From Erythrobacter sp. JK5 (GTDB taxonomy: Bacteria > Pseudomonadota > Alphaproteobacteria > Sphingomonadales > Sphingomonadaceae): a stretch of DNA of 64,000 nucleotides. The stretch is taken from contig NZ_CP073577.1 of NCBI RefSeq assembly GCF_018205975.1, positions 2,232,001 through 2,296,000 of the forward strand. Direction: 5' to 3'. The position numbers were made by a program, and so were the translations under genes. The stretch's first letter is position 1, and each line of letters starts with the position of its first letter. This document shows positions 17,886 through 26,713 of this stretch, in pieces. Below the pieces are notes generated by a model that saw nothing but the letters and a program-made list of their open reading frames with translations, was not told the DNA's origin and ran no database searches.

Positions 17886-18211
17886 TGGTCGCGGCCCGCT
17901 TCGTCGAGCGGCGGGACCTCTGGCTTCGCTCGACCGGTGTCGGCGGCGGGTGCACCGGGAGTATCGTCGCCCGCAAGGCTGACGATCCGCAGCGCGAATC
18001 GCCCGTCCTGCGTGACCACTTCACCCTTGGCGATGATCCGGCCGTTGGCCGTGACGTCGAGCAGTTCGTCGGTCAGTCGGTTGAGCGGGACGACGCTGCC
18101 CTCGCCGAGCGCGAGCACCTCCCTGAGCGGCATGTCGGTGCGGCCGAGCTCGACCGACAGGCGCACCGACACGTCGCCGAAACGGTGCAGCGCGGGATTG
18201 TAGGCAGTCAT
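17882..18211 (-). CDS. fliN: Flagellar motor switch protein FliN
   Basis: 109 residues. A SpoA-type domain covers about residues 12-80, with VRLSVELGRTDMPLREVLAL and GSVVPLNRLTDELLDVTANG and the following IIAKGEVV strand, the classic FliN pattern. A Pro/Ala-rich charged tail follows. FliN forms the lower C-ring and docks FliH. It overlaps fliM by four bases. Confidence 0.95.
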   Translation of the reverse strand: MTAYNPALHRFGDVSVRLSVELGRTDMPLREVLALGEGSVVPLNRLTDELLDVTANGRIIAKGEVVTQDGRFALRIVSLAGDDTPGAPAADTGRAKPEVPPLDEAGRDQ

Positions 18212-19125
18212 CGGGTGGGTGCTCCCTCTGCGATACGGGTGAGACGGATCGCGAGGCGATCCTCGAATGTGCCGACATTGCCGTGGGCAAAGCGCTGCGC
18301 GCCGATCCGCAGGGGAATCTCGCGCGGCATGGCGATCGGAATGCTGTCGCCAGGGGCGAGCCGTTCGAGCCGCGAGAGCGGCAGGTCGAATTCGGTCAGC
18401 ACTGCCTCGATCGGCAGCGGCATCGCGCCAAGGTGGGCAGCGCCGCCGTCGGTAGGTCCGGATGCTTTGCGACTTGCGCCTCCCCCTTCACCTTGTCCGG
18501 GGAGAAGGCTGTCCAGCACGGTCTTCGTTGCCGCCAGAAGCAAGTGCCAGGTCGAGCCTCCCGGCTCGCCCAATTCGATCTTGAATGCCGCGCAAGACGC
18601 CGAAGCGCCGAATGGCTTCAGCCGGGTTACGTTTTCCCGATGGAAGATAACGTCGCATTCGCGTTCGACCTGCTCTCCGCTTGCCAAGACAACGCTTTCG
18701 GCGACGATCGCTGCCAGCTGATCGATCAGCAATCCTGCCGAGCGGGTCAGCTGCTCGAGCGGGTCCTGAGGCATTTCGCCGGTTCCGCCGAACGAACGGT
18801 CGGTCAGCGCAATCGTCGTGGCCAGATCGACCGACAGCAAGAGCTGTTGATCCGGACCTCCGCAGCGCAGCAAGCTGTTGGCCGCCACCGGGCCTATCCG
18901 TTCGAAAATCTGCTTGCCGATGAGCCATTCGGGTTCGCCAAGGCTGGCAGCAATCCTGGCACCGCCGAGAAGCACGCCAGTGCGCTCCGACAGCGCCTTG
19001 CCTACGTCGCGGCGCCAGGCGGCGATGACCTCCGCGCGCTCTTCGGGCCGCGGGTCACGTGCGGTCAGTTCGGCACAATGCTGCGCCAGCGCCCGCTCGG
19101 GAGCGAAGGTCTGGGCCATGTTCAT
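18208..19125 (-). CDS. fliM: Flagellar motor switch protein FliM, atypical N-terminus
   Basis: 305 residues. The middle domain keeps the FGGTGEMP turn (GGxG class) and the C-terminal SpoA domain is recognisable (LERLAPGDSIPIAMP). The N-terminus reads MNMAQTFAPERALAQHCAEL and has no LSQxEIDALL-like motif, the segment through which CheY-P binds FliM in enteric bacteria. The start at 19125 is well fixed, because its ATG overlaps the fliL stop by four bases. The protein is somewhat shorter than the usual 320-340 residues. It forms the C-ring between FliG and FliN. Motor reversal by CheY, if any, must work differently. Confidence 0.88.
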   Translation of the reverse strand: MNMAQTFAPERALAQHCAELTARDPRPEERAEVIAAWRRDVGKALSERTGVLLGGARIAASLGEPEWLIGKQIFERIGPVAANSLLRCGGPDQQLLLSVDLATTIALTDRSFGGTGEMPQDPLEQLTRSAGLLIDQLAAIVAESVVLASGEQVERECDVIFHRENVTRLKPFGASASCAAFKIELGEPGGSTWHLLLAATKTVLDSLLPGQGEGGGASRKASGPTDGGAAHLGAMPLPIEAVLTEFDLPLSRLERLAPGDSIPIAMPREIPLRIGAQRFAHGNVGTFEDRLAIRLTRIAEGAPTR

Positions 19126-19714
19126 TGGACGAGGAACGCTTCGAAATGAACCGCATCGATGCCGCCGAAGCCTTCGTGCTCTTCGAGCACGGCGTTGACG
19201 GCAGCGGTCAGCCGCTTGGCCAACTTGTCGCGCCCTTCGGGGGTGTACACATCTTCTTCCGGGGTGGCGGCGAGCTGGACGAGGATCGCCGAGCGGATCG
19301 CGAGCTCGTGGCTCTTGACCCATTGCAGCACGCGCCCGTCGCGCTGGGTCGACACCGCGAGATCGACCTGGATCAGACCCGGCGAATTGGCCAGGTTCGA
19401 GGTGAAGCTTTCATCGAAACTGTAATAGGCGGTGCGAAATTCGCTGCCGCCTTCGCCATAGACCGCGCCGTCTGCTTCCGCGTCGCCCTTGCCGGCGGCC
19501 GGGGCATAGGGATCGGCATCCCCCTTGCGCACCAGCTGCGGGACCTCGGGGCCGGTATCTTCGCTCCCGCCGATCAGTCCGGCAGCGAATGCACCATAGG
19601 CACCCCCGCCCCGGCACCGAGCATCAGCACCGCGACGATAACCATCTTCAGCATCCCGCCCTTCGGCTTCGCCTCTTCATTGTTGCCCTCGGCCTTGTCA
19701 TTCGCCTTGGCCAT
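19122..19714 (-). pseudogene. fliL: Flagellar basal body-associated protein FliL, frameshifted
   Basis: The start is ATG 19714, eight bases after a perfect AAGGAGGT. It encodes a charged cytoplasmic head and a membrane helix (MLKMVIVAVLMLGAGAG), then hits a stop near 19570. The rest of FliL (YGAFAAGLIGGSED onward, ending FEAFLVQ at 19122) is open in another frame. One extra G in the five-G run at 19603-19607 joins the two parts as GAGAGGAYGAFAAG. Every other part matches FliL, which surrounds the stator and supports torque. A base undercall is more likely than real loss, since the gene sits intact inside a coupled operon. Confidence 0.85.
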
Positions 19715-19748
19715 GATTTCCTACCTCCTTGACTGTGCGGTGAGCAGC

Positions 19749-21269
19749 TCACGCGAACAGCCCACTGCCGTCGGCGCTCGCCGCCCGGCTCTCATCCGCC
19801 TGGCTTCGACCCGATTGGTCGGTGCCATGCTGTGCGTTCCCCTGCTGCGGCAAACGTGGTTGAGGCGACCCTTGCGAGGACCCTGGGGAAGACCCGTAGT
19901 TCGCTCCCGATCCGGAGAACGCGGCGGTGTTCTGGCCCGTGCTTCCGTGTTCCTGCCCGCGCTGGTTGTGGCTGGCCGCCGTGTCACCCGACGCGGCCAT
20001 GGCGCGCTCCGCGAGCGCGGACTGGATCGCCGGGACGAACCCGGGGTCGCGGCTCGACAAGGACGCTCGCAGGTCGCCGGCGGCGGTATCGAGCCGCATG
20101 TTCACGAGACCGAACTCCCCGTGCCGCATCAGCACTTCGGGCCGCACGCTGCGGACGACTTCGCGAATGTCGGTCAGCGCCTCGATCGCGCGCTCGATCT
20201 GCGGGGCGATGCGCTGGTCGATCCGGGTTTCGGCTGCGGGAGGAGCGGGTGTCGCAGTCGGTTGTGTGGCCAAGGCGCTAGCGGTCGGCGATGGGGAGCC
20301 GGAGGTGGGCTGGACGGCTTCGGAAAGGGCCGCTGCCGCGCCCGACGAATGCGGCGCAGGAAGGGGAGCCTGCGCCGGATCGCTGCTCGCGCGCGGCATG
20401 CGCGAACCGAGCGAGGGTTCCGTGTCCGCTTCACCATCGACCGCGAGAATTGGACGAATTACGCGGCTCTCGCTGACGTTCCTGGCGTGCGACGGTATCG
20501 GGGCGCGCGACAGGGGCAGCGGCGAAACGTCTTGCCCTGCCTCGGACGCTGGCGCGGCGCGCAGGGGGAGCGGCACGATCTCCGGCTCGGGGTCATGCTG
20601 CTGCAGATCACGCGACTCCGAAAGCGCTGTCGCCCGAGGCACGGCAGGCGGCAAACCCCTGAAATCGGTGAGCACCGGCAGCGCCGGGTCAATCTTGCGA
20701 GGTTGGGTCGCCGTCGGTGCGATCGGTTGTCCGACTTCCGTTTCGGCGATCGCTGCAGGTTGCGGAATCTGCTGCGGGGCAATGCTGGCGATCGCCGGCA
20801 CGGGGTCCGTTGCTTCCAGGCCTGCAAAGGACGGCCGGATGGAGACCTCTTGGGCAATCGCCTGCACCGGTTCCCGCGAAAACCGAACATCCGGCGGCGT
20901 GATCGTCGACCTTGGCCGGGCTTGCTCGCGACCGCGCGCGCCATCGGGGGAGTGTTCGCTCGCGCTCGACCCGCTCGGCAGATCGCCGCCGCCTGCAGGC
21001 AGGGTCTTGCCGGGAACCGGCAACGTCGGGGGCTCGGGCAGCGCGACCAGCGTGGCTGCATCCGCCGGTGCCACGACTGGCTGCGGAACCTGCGGGGGAG
21101 CCAGCGCGGAAGCCAGGAGATCGCTGAAACCGGCGCGAACCGGGGTTTCCGCGGGGTCGTTTCGGACAGCCGGGCCTGTCCCGTCGCCCGCTGTACCAGC
21201 GCGTCCGGGCCGCGAGGCGGTCTTCGCGGTTGCAGGGGTCGAGGGCAAATCGGGCAAGGCAGGGATCAT
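19749..21269 (-). CDS. fliK: Flagellar hook-length control protein FliK
   Basis: 506 residues, rich in Pro, Ala and Ser with low-complexity stretches in the first 340 residues. It ends in a compact C-terminal domain (about 370-430: RPEVLMRHGEFGLVNMRLDT, LRASLSSRDPGFVPAIQ) like the Flg_hook domain that contacts FlhB. FliK measures hook length and triggers the FlhB substrate switch. A Ser/Gln/Gly-rich tail follows. It sits between fliJ and fliL as in many flagellar operons. Confidence 0.85.
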   Translation of the reverse strand: MIPALPDLPSTPATAKTASRPGRAGTAGDGTGPAVRNDPAETPVRAGFSDLLASALAPPQVPQPVVAPADAATLVALPEPPTLPVPGKTLPAGGGDLPSGSSASEHSPDGARGREQARPRSTITPPDVRFSREPVQAIAQEVSIRPSFAGLEATDPVPAIASIAPQQIPQPAAIAETEVGQPIAPTATQPRKIDPALPVLTDFRGLPPAVPRATALSESRDLQQHDPEPEIVPLPLRAAPASEAGQDVSPLPLSRAPIPSHARNVSESRVIRPILAVDGEADTEPSLGSRMPRASSDPAQAPLPAPHSSGAAAALSEAVQPTSGSPSPTASALATQPTATPAPPAAETRIDQRIAPQIERAIEALTDIREVVRSVRPEVLMRHGEFGLVNMRLDTAAGDLRASLSSRDPGFVPAIQSALAERAMAASGDTAASHNQRGQEHGSTGQNTAAFSGSGANYGSSPGSSQGSPQPRLPQQGNAQHGTDQSGRSQADESRAASADGSGLFA

Positions 21270-21721
21270 CGCGGGTTCCTGGTCTGGTGGCGTTCATGCC
21301 CCTGCAGTTTGCGTGCCAGTCCGCCGTCGGTCGGGCGCGAGCGCGCTTCGGCGGCCTGGATGGATGCACGGCGCGCTTCGAGCGCGCGATCCTCGAGCCG
21401 CCTGACGCGGTTTTCGACCCCGGCAAGCGCGTCGGCCTGCCATGCGGCCTGCAGCCGCGCATCGTCGCGCTTGTTTTCGGCCTGTTCGGCGAGTCTGGCG
21501 ATCGCCGCCGCCATCGCGCTCAGTTCGCGCAGGTCACCCGCTTCGCCGACGACCTTGCGGCCGCTGTAGTCGCGCGCCATGGCTTTGCTGCGCCGCGCCA
21601 GATCGGCGCTGCGCGCTTCCTCTTCGATTGTGCCGGCAAGCGAAGCCATCGCTTCGCGCCGCGCGACCCGCGCCAGCATCAGCTGGCGTTCGGCAAGCCG
21701 CAGGCGGCGGCGCTCACGCAT
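21266..21721 (-). CDS. fliJ: Flagellar export chaperone FliJ
   Basis: 151 residues, almost entirely charged coiled coil (RERRRLRLAERQLMLARV, later EQAENKRDDARLQAAW), the form of FliJ, which sits in the FliI ring and activates export. The ATG at 21721 overlaps the end of fliI by eight bases, and the stop overlaps fliK by four. The longer upstream extension is fliI sequence in another frame. Assignment rests on coiled-coil nature, size and position. Confidence 0.8.
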   Translation of the reverse strand: MRERRRLRLAERQLMLARVARREAMASLAGTIEEEARSADLARRSKAMARDYSGRKVVGEAGDLRELSAMAAAIARLAEQAENKRDDARLQAAWQADALAGVENRVRRLEDRALEARRASIQAAEARSRPTDGGLARKLQGHERHQTRNPR

Positions 21722-23042
21722 CGGGCACGACCCGGAGCAATTGCGCGTGCGCATCGGCAAGGTTCACCGCCGAACCGCGCGGTTGCTGCAAAAACGCGTC
21801 GATCGGCCCCGAAAGCTCCAGCGCCCGATCGAGCACCGTGTCTGACCCGGCGCGATAGGCACCCATCATCACCAGGTCGCGGTTGTCCTCGCGCGTCGCG
21901 ATCAGCGCCCGCAGGCGCCGCGCCGCTTCGGCGATTTCGGGCATAGCGAGGTCGTGCATCACCCGGCTGAGCGAAGCGGGAACATCGATCGCCGGGTAAT
22001 GCCCGCGCTGTGCCAGTTCGCGCGACAGCAGGATATGCCCGTCGAGGATCGCGCGCGCGGTGTCGACTACCGGGTCGGAGGCATCGTCGCCATCGGCGAG
22101 CACGGTGTAGAGCCCGGTCACGGCCCCGCCGGTGCGCGCGGAATTGCCCGCGCGTTCGACCAGCTTGGTAATTGTCGCCAGCGCCGAAGGGGGATAGCCG
22201 CGCGCCGCACCCGGTTCGCCGAGCACGAGCGCCAGCTCGCGCGCTGCATGCGCGACCCGCGTCAGGCTGTCGAGGATCAGCAGCACGCGCTTGCCCTGCG
22301 CGCGGAAATATTCGGCAACGCTGGTTGCGTATTGCGCCGCGCGCAGCCGCAGGTTGGGCGCATGGTCGGCCGGCACCGCCACCACCACCATCCGCCCGCG
22401 CCGCGACCCGGCCATGTGCCGCGCGACGAAGTCCGACACCTCGCGCGCGCGCTCGCCGATCAGCGCGACCACGGTGACATCGGCCACCGCGTGGCCCGCG
22501 ATCGTATCGATCAGCACCGATTTGCCGACCCCCGACCCGGCGATCACGCCCAGCCGTTGCCCGACGCCCATGGTCGCCAGCGCGTTGATCGCGCGGATTC
22601 CGCAATCGAACGGCTGCATCACCGGGGCGCGTTCGAGCGCGCCCTCGCGGTGCCCGGCCAGCGGCCAGCTGTTGCGGCAATCGACCGGTGGTCCGCCATC
22701 GATCGGCGCGCCGAGCCCGTCCACCGCCCGGCCCAGGAGCGCCTCGCCGACGCGGACCGTGCCCGGCTCGCCGCAGGCGCGCACCACCGCGCGCGGTTGC
22801 AGCAGCTCCGTATCGCCGAGCAGCATCATCAGCGAATGCCCCGCGCGAAACCCGATCACTTCGGCAAGGCTCTCCCCGCCGTCCTCGGATTCGACCGCGC
22901 CGAGCGAACCGATCGGCAGCGGCAGGCCCGCCACCTCGATCAACCCTCCATCGCAGGCGATCACCCGCCCGGTCAGCACCGGGCCGCTTGCGACCGGAGC
23001 GCTGCGCATCCGCGCCAGATCGAGCTGCAATTCGGCGATCAT
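21714..23042 (-). CDS. fliI: Flagellum-specific export ATPase FliI
   Basis: 442 residues. Walker A is at about 168-176 (AGSGVGKSV) and Walker B is RVLLILDSLTRVA. The F1-beta-like YPPSALATITKLVERAG segment and ALIGERAREV are also present. It is the hexameric ATPase that, with FliH and FliJ, feeds substrates to the export gate. The ATG at 23042 overlaps the fliH stop by four bases. Confidence 0.97.
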   Translation of the reverse strand: MIAELQLDLARMRSAPVASGPVLTGRVIACDGGLIEVAGLPLPIGSLGAVESEDGGESLAEVIGFRAGHSLMMLLGDTELLQPRAVVRACGEPGTVRVGEALLGRAVDGLGAPIDGGPPVDCRNSWPLAGHREGALERAPVMQPFDCGIRAINALATMGVGQRLGVIAGSGVGKSVLIDTIAGHAVADVTVVALIGERAREVSDFVARHMAGSRRGRMVVVAVPADHAPNLRLRAAQYATSVAEYFRAQGKRVLLILDSLTRVAHAARELALVLGEPGAARGYPPSALATITKLVERAGNSARTGGAVTGLYTVLADGDDASDPVVDTARAILDGHILLSRELAQRGHYPAIDVPASLSRVMHDLAMPEIAEAARRLRALIATREDNRDLVMMGAYRAGSDTVLDRALELSGPIDAFLQQPRGSAVNLADAHAQLLRVVPDA

Positions 23043-23668
23043 CCGCGCACCGCCTCGGCAATGGCGCGGCGCCATTCTGTGGGCCCATCGCGCACCGCGC
23101 CATCCGCCCCTTCGAACAGCAACGCCCCGCGATCGAGCGCCGGGTCGGGCCGCACCTGCCAGCCGGCCAGCGCGCTCTCGCCGATCAGCGCGATGTCGTC
23201 GGGATGGAGGTGCAGCGCGGCGTGGCTGGCCGCGCTGCCGATCCGGCTGGCGGCAGCCTGGCAGCGTACGAGCAAGCCGTCGCAGTCGAGCGCGCTCGCT
23301 TGGAGCACCTGCCCGCACAGCGCGACGACCGTGTCGGCAAGTTCGGAGGCAAGACTGTCGAGCGCTGCCTGATCGAGCGCGCGAAACGCCAGCCGCAGCT
23401 CCCGCTGATGGCCGATTTCGATCGCGGCCTCCGCTTCTGCCGCCGCACGGCCTGCGGCCTCGCCCTCGGCAAAGGCGCGTGCGATGGCATCCGGCTGTTC
23501 GTCGACGTGCGATTGCTGTTCGAGAGGTCCGTGCCCGCCTGATGGCAGACCGGATGCGTACGGCGCGGCCTCGCGGAAGCCCTCTGCTTCTTGAAGAGCG
23601 GTAAGCCAGCCGGGAAGCCCGCGTTGGTCGCCGCGCGCCGCGGCAATCCAGTCAGACGAATTCGCCAT
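23039..23668 (-). CDS. fliH: Flagellar assembly protein FliH
   Basis: 209 residues. The middle has the Ala/Glu-rich repeat region (FAEGEAAGRAAAEAEAAIEI) with GxxxG-like spacing typical of FliH. A C-terminal domain resembles the V/F-ATPase E/delta subunit and ends RRAIAEAVRG. FliH inhibits FliI and tethers it to FliN. The 5' end overlaps fliG by 17 bases. Confidence 0.88.
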   Translation of the reverse strand: MANSSDWIAAARGDQRGLPGWLTALQEAEGFREAAPYASGLPSGGHGPLEQQSHVDEQPDAIARAFAEGEAAGRAAAEAEAAIEIGHQRELRLAFRALDQAALDSLASELADTVVALCGQVLQASALDCDGLLVRCQAAASRIGSAASHAALHLHPDDIALIGESALAGWQVRPDPALDRGALLFEGADGAVRDGPTEWRRAIAEAVRG

Positions 23669-24695
23669 CGTCGCTTCCGATCACGATCTCGCCCTGATCG
23701 GCGAGCGAACGCGCGACCTCGACGATCTTGCGCTGCGCCACCTGGACCTCGCTGCGCGCGAGCCGTCCGCGCAGCTCGATCTCGTCGCGGATACCATCCG
23801 CCGCGCGGCTCGACATGGCGGCGAAGAACGGCGCGCGCTGTTCGTCCTTCAGACCCTTGAGCGCATCGACCAGCGCTTCGTTCTCGACATCGCGCAACAG
23901 GCGACCCATCGCCTGCGGATCGAGTTCGAGCAGCATTTCGAAGGTGAACATCTCCTCCTCGATCGCTTCGGCGAGTGCCGGGTCGAGCTGGGCGATGGTC
24001 GGCAGCACCGTGCGCGCCAGTTCGCCCTCTGCGAGATTGATGAGGTTCGCCGCCTCGCGCGGGCCGCCGAGCACCAGTGCGCTCGATCCGAAGCTCGCGC
24101 CGATGCGCTGCGACAGCAGGCTGTCGATCATCGCGATCGCCTGCGAGGAAATCGGGCCGATCTTCGCCACGCGGGTGACCACGTTGGCCTGCTTGTCTTC
24201 GGGCAGCGCCGATAGCACTTCGGCCGCCGGTTCCGGATCGAGCATCAGCAACAGCGCCGCAATCACTTGCGGATGTTCGTCCTCGACCAGCTTGAGCAGC
24301 ACATTAGGGGCGAGCCAGCGCGCCATTTCGATGCTGCGCGGGCGGGCCTCGGGCTCGATCCGCTGCATCATGCTTTCGGCCTTGGTGCTGCCCAGCGAGC
24401 GTTCGAGCAGGCTGCGCACCTGCACGCTGCGATCCTTGGCCGGAAGGACTTCGCGATCTGCCTCGGACACGAAATCCTGCAACGCCTCTGCGATACCCGG
24501 CTGATCGACTTCGCCGAGCGCGACCATGGCGCTGCCGAGCCGTTCGAGTTCGTTGGGGCCTAGCCGTGCGAGCAGATTGGCCGCTTCCTCGTCGCCGAGC
24601 AGCATCAGGAACACCGCCGCGCGATCGATCCGGTTGAGCAGCGGGGCCGGTGCCTGTGCATCAGCCGGTTGCTCGATCTCGTCGGCACCGGTCAC
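23652..24695 (-). CDS. fliG: Flagellar motor switch protein FliG
   Basis: 347 residues with the three FliG domains. The N-domain (IDRAAVFLMLLGDEEAANLL) binds FliF. The middle domain has EHPQVIAALLLMLDPEPAAEVL. The C-terminal torque helix region has MFTFEMLLELDPQAMGRLLR and AFFAAMSSRAADGIRDE. FliG meets the MotA stator and transmits torque. The start is GTG at 24695, sharing GTGA with the fliF stop. Confidence 0.96.
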   Translation of the reverse strand: MTGADEIEQPADAQAPAPLLNRIDRAAVFLMLLGDEEAANLLARLGPNELERLGSAMVALGEVDQPGIAEALQDFVSEADREVLPAKDRSVQVRSLLERSLGSTKAESMMQRIEPEARPRSIEMARWLAPNVLLKLVEDEHPQVIAALLLMLDPEPAAEVLSALPEDKQANVVTRVAKIGPISSQAIAMIDSLLSQRIGASFGSSALVLGGPREAANLINLAEGELARTVLPTIAQLDPALAEAIEEEMFTFEMLLELDPQAMGRLLRDVENEALVDALKGLKDEQRAPFFAAMSSRAADGIRDEIELRGRLARSEVQVAQRKIVEVARSLADQGEIVIGSDDGEFV

Positions 24696-26344
24696 GATCG
24701 CGATCCTTCGGCGGGCGGCTCGAGCATGCGCTGCAACGCCTCGACCGCGCGCTCGGGCTGGGCAGCGGCGAGCCGCCGTGCCAGTTCGACCTGCTGCGGC
24801 AGGTCGCTCTGCCCGGCTGTGGCAGTATCACCCGGTAAAGCCCGGCGCTGCGGTTCGCCGCCCTGGCCGGAAAGTGCGGCGGTGGCATCCGCAGCCGCGT
24901 CTTCGTCGTCATCCCGTGCGCCGCGAAGTCTCGCAATCAGCGGACGCACCGCGAGCAGCAGCACCAGCAGCACTGCCAGCAGGGCCGCGCCATAGCGCAG
25001 CGCCATCGCGAACCAGGGCTCTTCGTAGAAGGCCAGCGGTTCGATCTCGCTCGCTTCGAATGCGCTCACCACCACCTGCACCTGATCGCCGCGATCGGCA
25101 TTCGCGCCGACCGCCGCGCTGACGAGGTTCCGCACCTGCTCGGCGGTCAGCGGGGCGGCAGCCTTGAGCGCCTCTTCGCTGATCGCCACCGCCACCGACA
25201 GTTTCACCAGGCCGCCGGGCCGGGTCGCCGTTACCGCGACTTCGCGGTCGAGCTCGTAATTGCGCTGCGCCGCGCTTTCGCTGTCGGTCGGCACGGCACC
25301 TCCCTCCACCGCTCCGGGCTCGGGCGCGCCGTCGACCAGTTCGGCGTCGGGAGGCGGGGTATTGGCGGTGACGCCGGGTACGCCGCCGACGCCGTTCGCG
25401 GCGGTCCTGGTCGAATTGCGCTCGCTTTCGCTGCGGACCACTCCGTCGGGCTGATAGGTTTCGCGCGCCGAGGTGATTTCATTGTGGTCCAGTTCGACCT
25501 GGACCTGGCTCGAAAAGTTGCCTTCGCCCAGCAACGGCAGCAGCAATTCGCCCAGTTGATCGCGCAGCTTGGCTTCGAATTCGCGCTGCAAGGTCAAGCC
25601 GTCCAGCGACGTGTCGCGCTCGGAAGACAGCAACCGCCCGTTCTGATCGACCACCCGCACCGCATCGGCCGTCAATCCCGGCACCGATCCTGAGACGAGA
25701 TTGACGATCGCCTCGACCTGGCTTTGCGACAGCGTCCGGCCGCTCACCAGTCGCACCATCACCGAAGCGCTCGGCGCATTCGCGTCGCGCACGAACACCG
25801 ACCGTTCGGGGGTGGCGAGATGCACCCGCACGCTTTCGATCCCGTCGATTTCGCGGATCGTCAGCATCAGCTCGCGTTCGCGCGCCATTTTCAGCCTCTC
25901 GCCTTCAAGCGTGCGGCTGCTGCCGAGCGGGATCGAATCGAGCATCTCGCTCGCCCCCTGCGGCGCGGCAAGTCCGGCGTCGCTCGCGACCAGCATGCGC
26001 GCGCGATAAAGATCGTCTTCCGAGACGCTGACCATCCCGGTGGCGCTGTCGATCGCGTAGCCGATCCCGCCGCTTTCGAGCGTTTCGACCACCTTGGCGC
26101 GCTCGCCATCGGTGAGGTTCGAATACAGGACACGCTGCGGCCCGTCCGCGATCGCCATGTAGAGCGCGGCGACCGCCGCGATTGCGCCAACCCCGACGAT
26201 CGCGGGCATGGCCCGCCGGACCGCAGGCTGGTTGGCAAGGTCGCCGAGCCGCGCGCGCCAATCGGGCGCGGGGGCGAGGTTTCGGGATGTCGTCGCCGGC
26301 AAGGCTTGCCCATCGGCGGCGACCGGAAGTGCTGCGTCGGCCAC
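24692..26344 (-). CDS. fliF: Flagellar MS-ring protein FliF
   Basis: 550 residues. There is a membrane segment near residues 45-65 and another near 445-465, with a large periplasmic part containing ring-building motifs (SDAGLAAPQGASEMLD, LEGERLKMARERELMLTI, RVHLATPERSVF). The C-terminal tail that binds FliG ends RAVEALQRMLEP. FliF forms the base on which the motor assembles. It starts three bases after fliE and overlaps fliG. Confidence 0.96.
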   Translation of the reverse strand: MADAALPVAADGQALPATTSRNLAPAPDWRARLGDLANQPAVRRAMPAIVGVGAIAAVAALYMAIADGPQRVLYSNLTDGERAKVVETLESGGIGYAIDSATGMVSVSEDDLYRARMLVASDAGLAAPQGASEMLDSIPLGSSRTLEGERLKMARERELMLTIREIDGIESVRVHLATPERSVFVRDANAPSASVMVRLVSGRTLSQSQVEAIVNLVSGSVPGLTADAVRVVDQNGRLLSSERDTSLDGLTLQREFEAKLRDQLGELLLPLLGEGNFSSQVQVELDHNEITSARETYQPDGVVRSESERNSTRTAANGVGGVPGVTANTPPPDAELVDGAPEPGAVEGGAVPTDSESAAQRNYELDREVAVTATRPGGLVKLSVAVAISEEALKAAAPLTAEQVRNLVSAAVGANADRGDQVQVVVSAFEASEIEPLAFYEEPWFAMALRYGAALLAVLLVLLLAVRPLIARLRGARDDDEDAAADATAALSGQGGEPQRRALPGDTATAGQSDLPQQVELARRLAAAQPERAVEALQRMLEPPAEGSRS

Positions 26345-26347
26345 TTA

Positions 26348-26713
26348 TCAGCTCCCCATCCGCATGATGTCTTGGTAGGCGCTCAGCAGCTTGTTGCGGA
26401 CCTGCAGCGTCGCTTCGAACGCTACCCCCGCTTCCTGCCGCGCGAGCATGACCTGCGCGATATCGGTAACTTCGCCGCGCTCGTAGGCGGCCTGCATGTC
26501 GGACGAGCGCTGTTGGACGGCACTGACCTGCTGCAACGCATGGCCGAGCGTGTCGCCGAAATCTGCGACCGGCGGCGCGGACGGGCCCGATCCGCTCGCC
26601 GGCTGTACACCGGCGGCATCGCGCACATCCTTCAGCGCCTGGCTGCGCGCCAGCACTTCCTGCCGGAGGGCGAGGATATCCTGCAGCCCTGAAGTCGGCC
26701 GGATCGTGGTCAT
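26348..26713 (-). CDS. fliE: Flagellar hook-basal body protein FliE
   Basis: 121 residues. The C-terminal part has the FliE pattern: [18 protein letters not shown] followed by [20 protein letters not shown] and the ending [11 protein letters not shown]. FliE joins the MS-ring to the rod and is the first rod protein exported. The ATG overlaps the stop of the upstream sigma-54 activator by four bases. Confidence 0.95.
   Translation of the reverse strand: MTTIRPTSGLQDILALRQEVLARSQALKDVRDAAGVQPASGSGPSAPPVADFGDTLGHALQQVSAVQQRSSDMQAAYERGEVTDIAQVMLARQEAGVAFEATLQVRNKLLSAYQDIMRMGS

Noticed and set aside
19059..21569. An 836-codon plus-strand frame across fliL and fliK
   Set aside because: It runs antisense to well-supported flagellar genes and has no domain signal.
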